Part shown: piece by piece, positions 63,459 through 64,000 of the stretch
Numbering within the stretch: position 1 is the first letter of the stretch
Layout of the letters: each line of letters opens with the position of its first letter
Source of the DNA: Paraburkholderia sediminicola
Lineage (GTDB): Bacteria; Pseudomonadota; Gammaproteobacteria; Burkholderiales; Burkholderiaceae
Assembly: GCF_902859805.1 (NCBI RefSeq)
Contig: NZ_CADIKC010000015.1
Span: 1 to 64,000, forward strand
Length of the DNA stretch: 64,000 bases
Direction of reading: 5' to 3'
Made by a program: the position numbers and the translations under genes
The notes under the pieces: generated by a model
The model's database searches: none
What the model was told of the DNA's origin: nothing
Seen by the model: only the letters and a program-made list of their open reading frames with translations

Positions 63459-64000
63459 TCAGCTGGCCAGTGCCTGGAACGATTGGGGCATGAATAACGG
63501 GTGGATAGGCTGCACTTGCTGAACCAGTTGATCGGACCGGGCCGCGTCGTCGTAAATCCGGTGCGCCAGCACGAGCGCCGGCAGTGAACCCGCGAACGAC
63601 ATCGTCACCAGCTGCGCGAGGTCGCCACCGCGCGCCTGCAGGTCCGAAACGACTGCGCTACGTAAAGCGCGCAGTGCCGTGAAGCTTGCATCGTCCTCTG
63701 CATCACCTGCCGTCTCGATCTCGGCATCGAAGAGTGTCGTCACGTTCTCGAGCACGGTCGTCGCATCGTTATACGAGGACGGCTGATAAGTGGCGCAGGC
63801 CTGCGCCACGCCGGCAAGCGCCGTTCGCCGGAAGAGCGCTCCGCAGCTCGTCTGCATCGACGACATTGCCGACCCGATCGGAGAGCTCGTGAACATGCCA
63901 GACGGGTTGAATGACGCCAGATCCGTCATCAGGCGAATCGCATCGGCGGGATCTGAGGCGGTGGCTGCAAGCGCGGTCACGAGCGTCTGCGCAGCCGTCG
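63459..64000 (-). CDS. DNA circularisation/Mu gp43-like tail protein, C-terminal part (gene continues past the window)
   Basis: At least 180 residues, open to the window edge, so the N-terminus is missing. The helical C-terminal part ending MTFSAGSLPALVLAH-like (VTMSFAGSLPALVLAHRIYDD) is characteristic of the phage DNA-circulation protein N/gp43 family, which stands directly before gpP in Mu-like baseplate modules. Gene order supports the call. Confidence 0.8.
   Translation of the reverse strand, partial: TAAQTLVTALAATASDPADAIRLMTDLASFNPSGMFTSSPIGSAMSSMQTSCGALFRRTALAGVAQACATYQPSSYNDATTVLENVTTLFDAEIETAGDAEDDASFTALRALRSAVVSDLQARGGDLAQLVTMSFAGSLPALVLAHRIYDDAARSDQLVQQVQPIHPLFMPQSFQALAS

Larger units (their letters stand above)
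50329..64000. mobile_element. Prophage, attachment end, lysis, regulator, tail fibre and baseplate modules
   Basis: From the tRNA fragment to the right edge nearly all genes are phage-type: GH19 endolysin, spanin-like protein, XRE-like regulator, tail fibre, DUF4376 protein, Mu gp48-, gp47-, gp46-, gp45-, gp44- and gp43-like tail proteins. The order of the last six is the reverse of Mu transcription as expected for the minus strand. Integrase, packaging, capsid and most tail genes must be to the right. No frame looks broken except the start region of the outer-membrane gene at about 55.1 kb, so the element may be intact. Confidence 0.9.

Overview
The window looks like a chromosome segment of a Paraburkholderia/Burkholderia-type betaproteobacterium. 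The inference rests on high GC with strongly biased third positions, abundant LysR regulators and short-chain dehydrogenases, an MHS-family transporter, an asparaginase of the Rhizobium etli type, a Burkholderia-style contact-dependent-inhibition (two-partner secretion) locus, and dispersed hairpin-ended repeats that I associate with Burkholderia genomes. All family assignments come from reading the translations; no database search was possible.

Layout. (1) 1-10.7 kb: two inverted copies of a hairpin-ended repeat element (about 66-850 and 9870-10690) bracket a 9-kb block holding a small SSB-like protein, a LysR regulator with two divergent SDR oxidoreductases, a lipoprotein with a cyclic-nucleotide-binding-like fold, an aldo/keto reductase, a TPR/glycosyltransferase-like protein, a DUF4142 secreted protein and CheV behind a sigma-28-like promoter. 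(2) 10.8-20 kb: ordinary metabolic and transport genes: asparaginase, LysR plus a DMT exporter, an amidohydrolase with an MHS symporter and a LysR regulator, and an MFS exporter. (3) 20.2-43.2 kb: an accessory island. Its core, all on the minus strand, is a 2893-residue CdiA/BcpA-like exoprotein with a ParB-like toxin tip, a translationally coupled immunity gene, a small ORF without a clear start, a second and short TpsA exoprotein that overlaps a TpsB outer-membrane transporter, and then an unusual five-gene tail: TPR lipoprotein, SPFH/band-7 membrane protein, small periplasmic protein, polytopic membrane protein and Sel1-repeat protein. An Imm33-like orphan immunity gene and two unknown genes sit at the distal edge. 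(4) 43.2-50 kb: LysR/SDR pair, then a PaoABC-type periplasmic aldehyde oxidoreductase operon (Tat-exported 2Fe-2S subunit, FAD/4Fe-4S subunit, molybdenum subunit), facing a c-type cytochrome gene. (5) 50.3 kb to the end: the attachment end of a prophage. It begins at a 3' tRNA(Ser-like) fragment and continues with a LexA-box gene, a lysis/lysogenic-conversion block (patatin phospholipase, two small lipoproteins, two-TM protein, GH19 endolysin, spanin-like and coiled-coil membrane proteins), a Cro/XRE-like regulator behind a promoter with an operator palindrome, a GT-C-like membrane glycosyltransferase, tail fibre genes and a Mu gp48-to-gp43-type baseplate module that runs off the right edge.

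Most interesting: the two-TpsA/one-TpsB CDI locus with its appended SPFH-lipoprotein-membrane-Sel1 cassette, which differs from the published bcpAIOB order. Next are the LexA-controlled gene at the prophage edge and a nested HTH/outer-membrane gene pair in which the outer-membrane gene has no start codon of its own.
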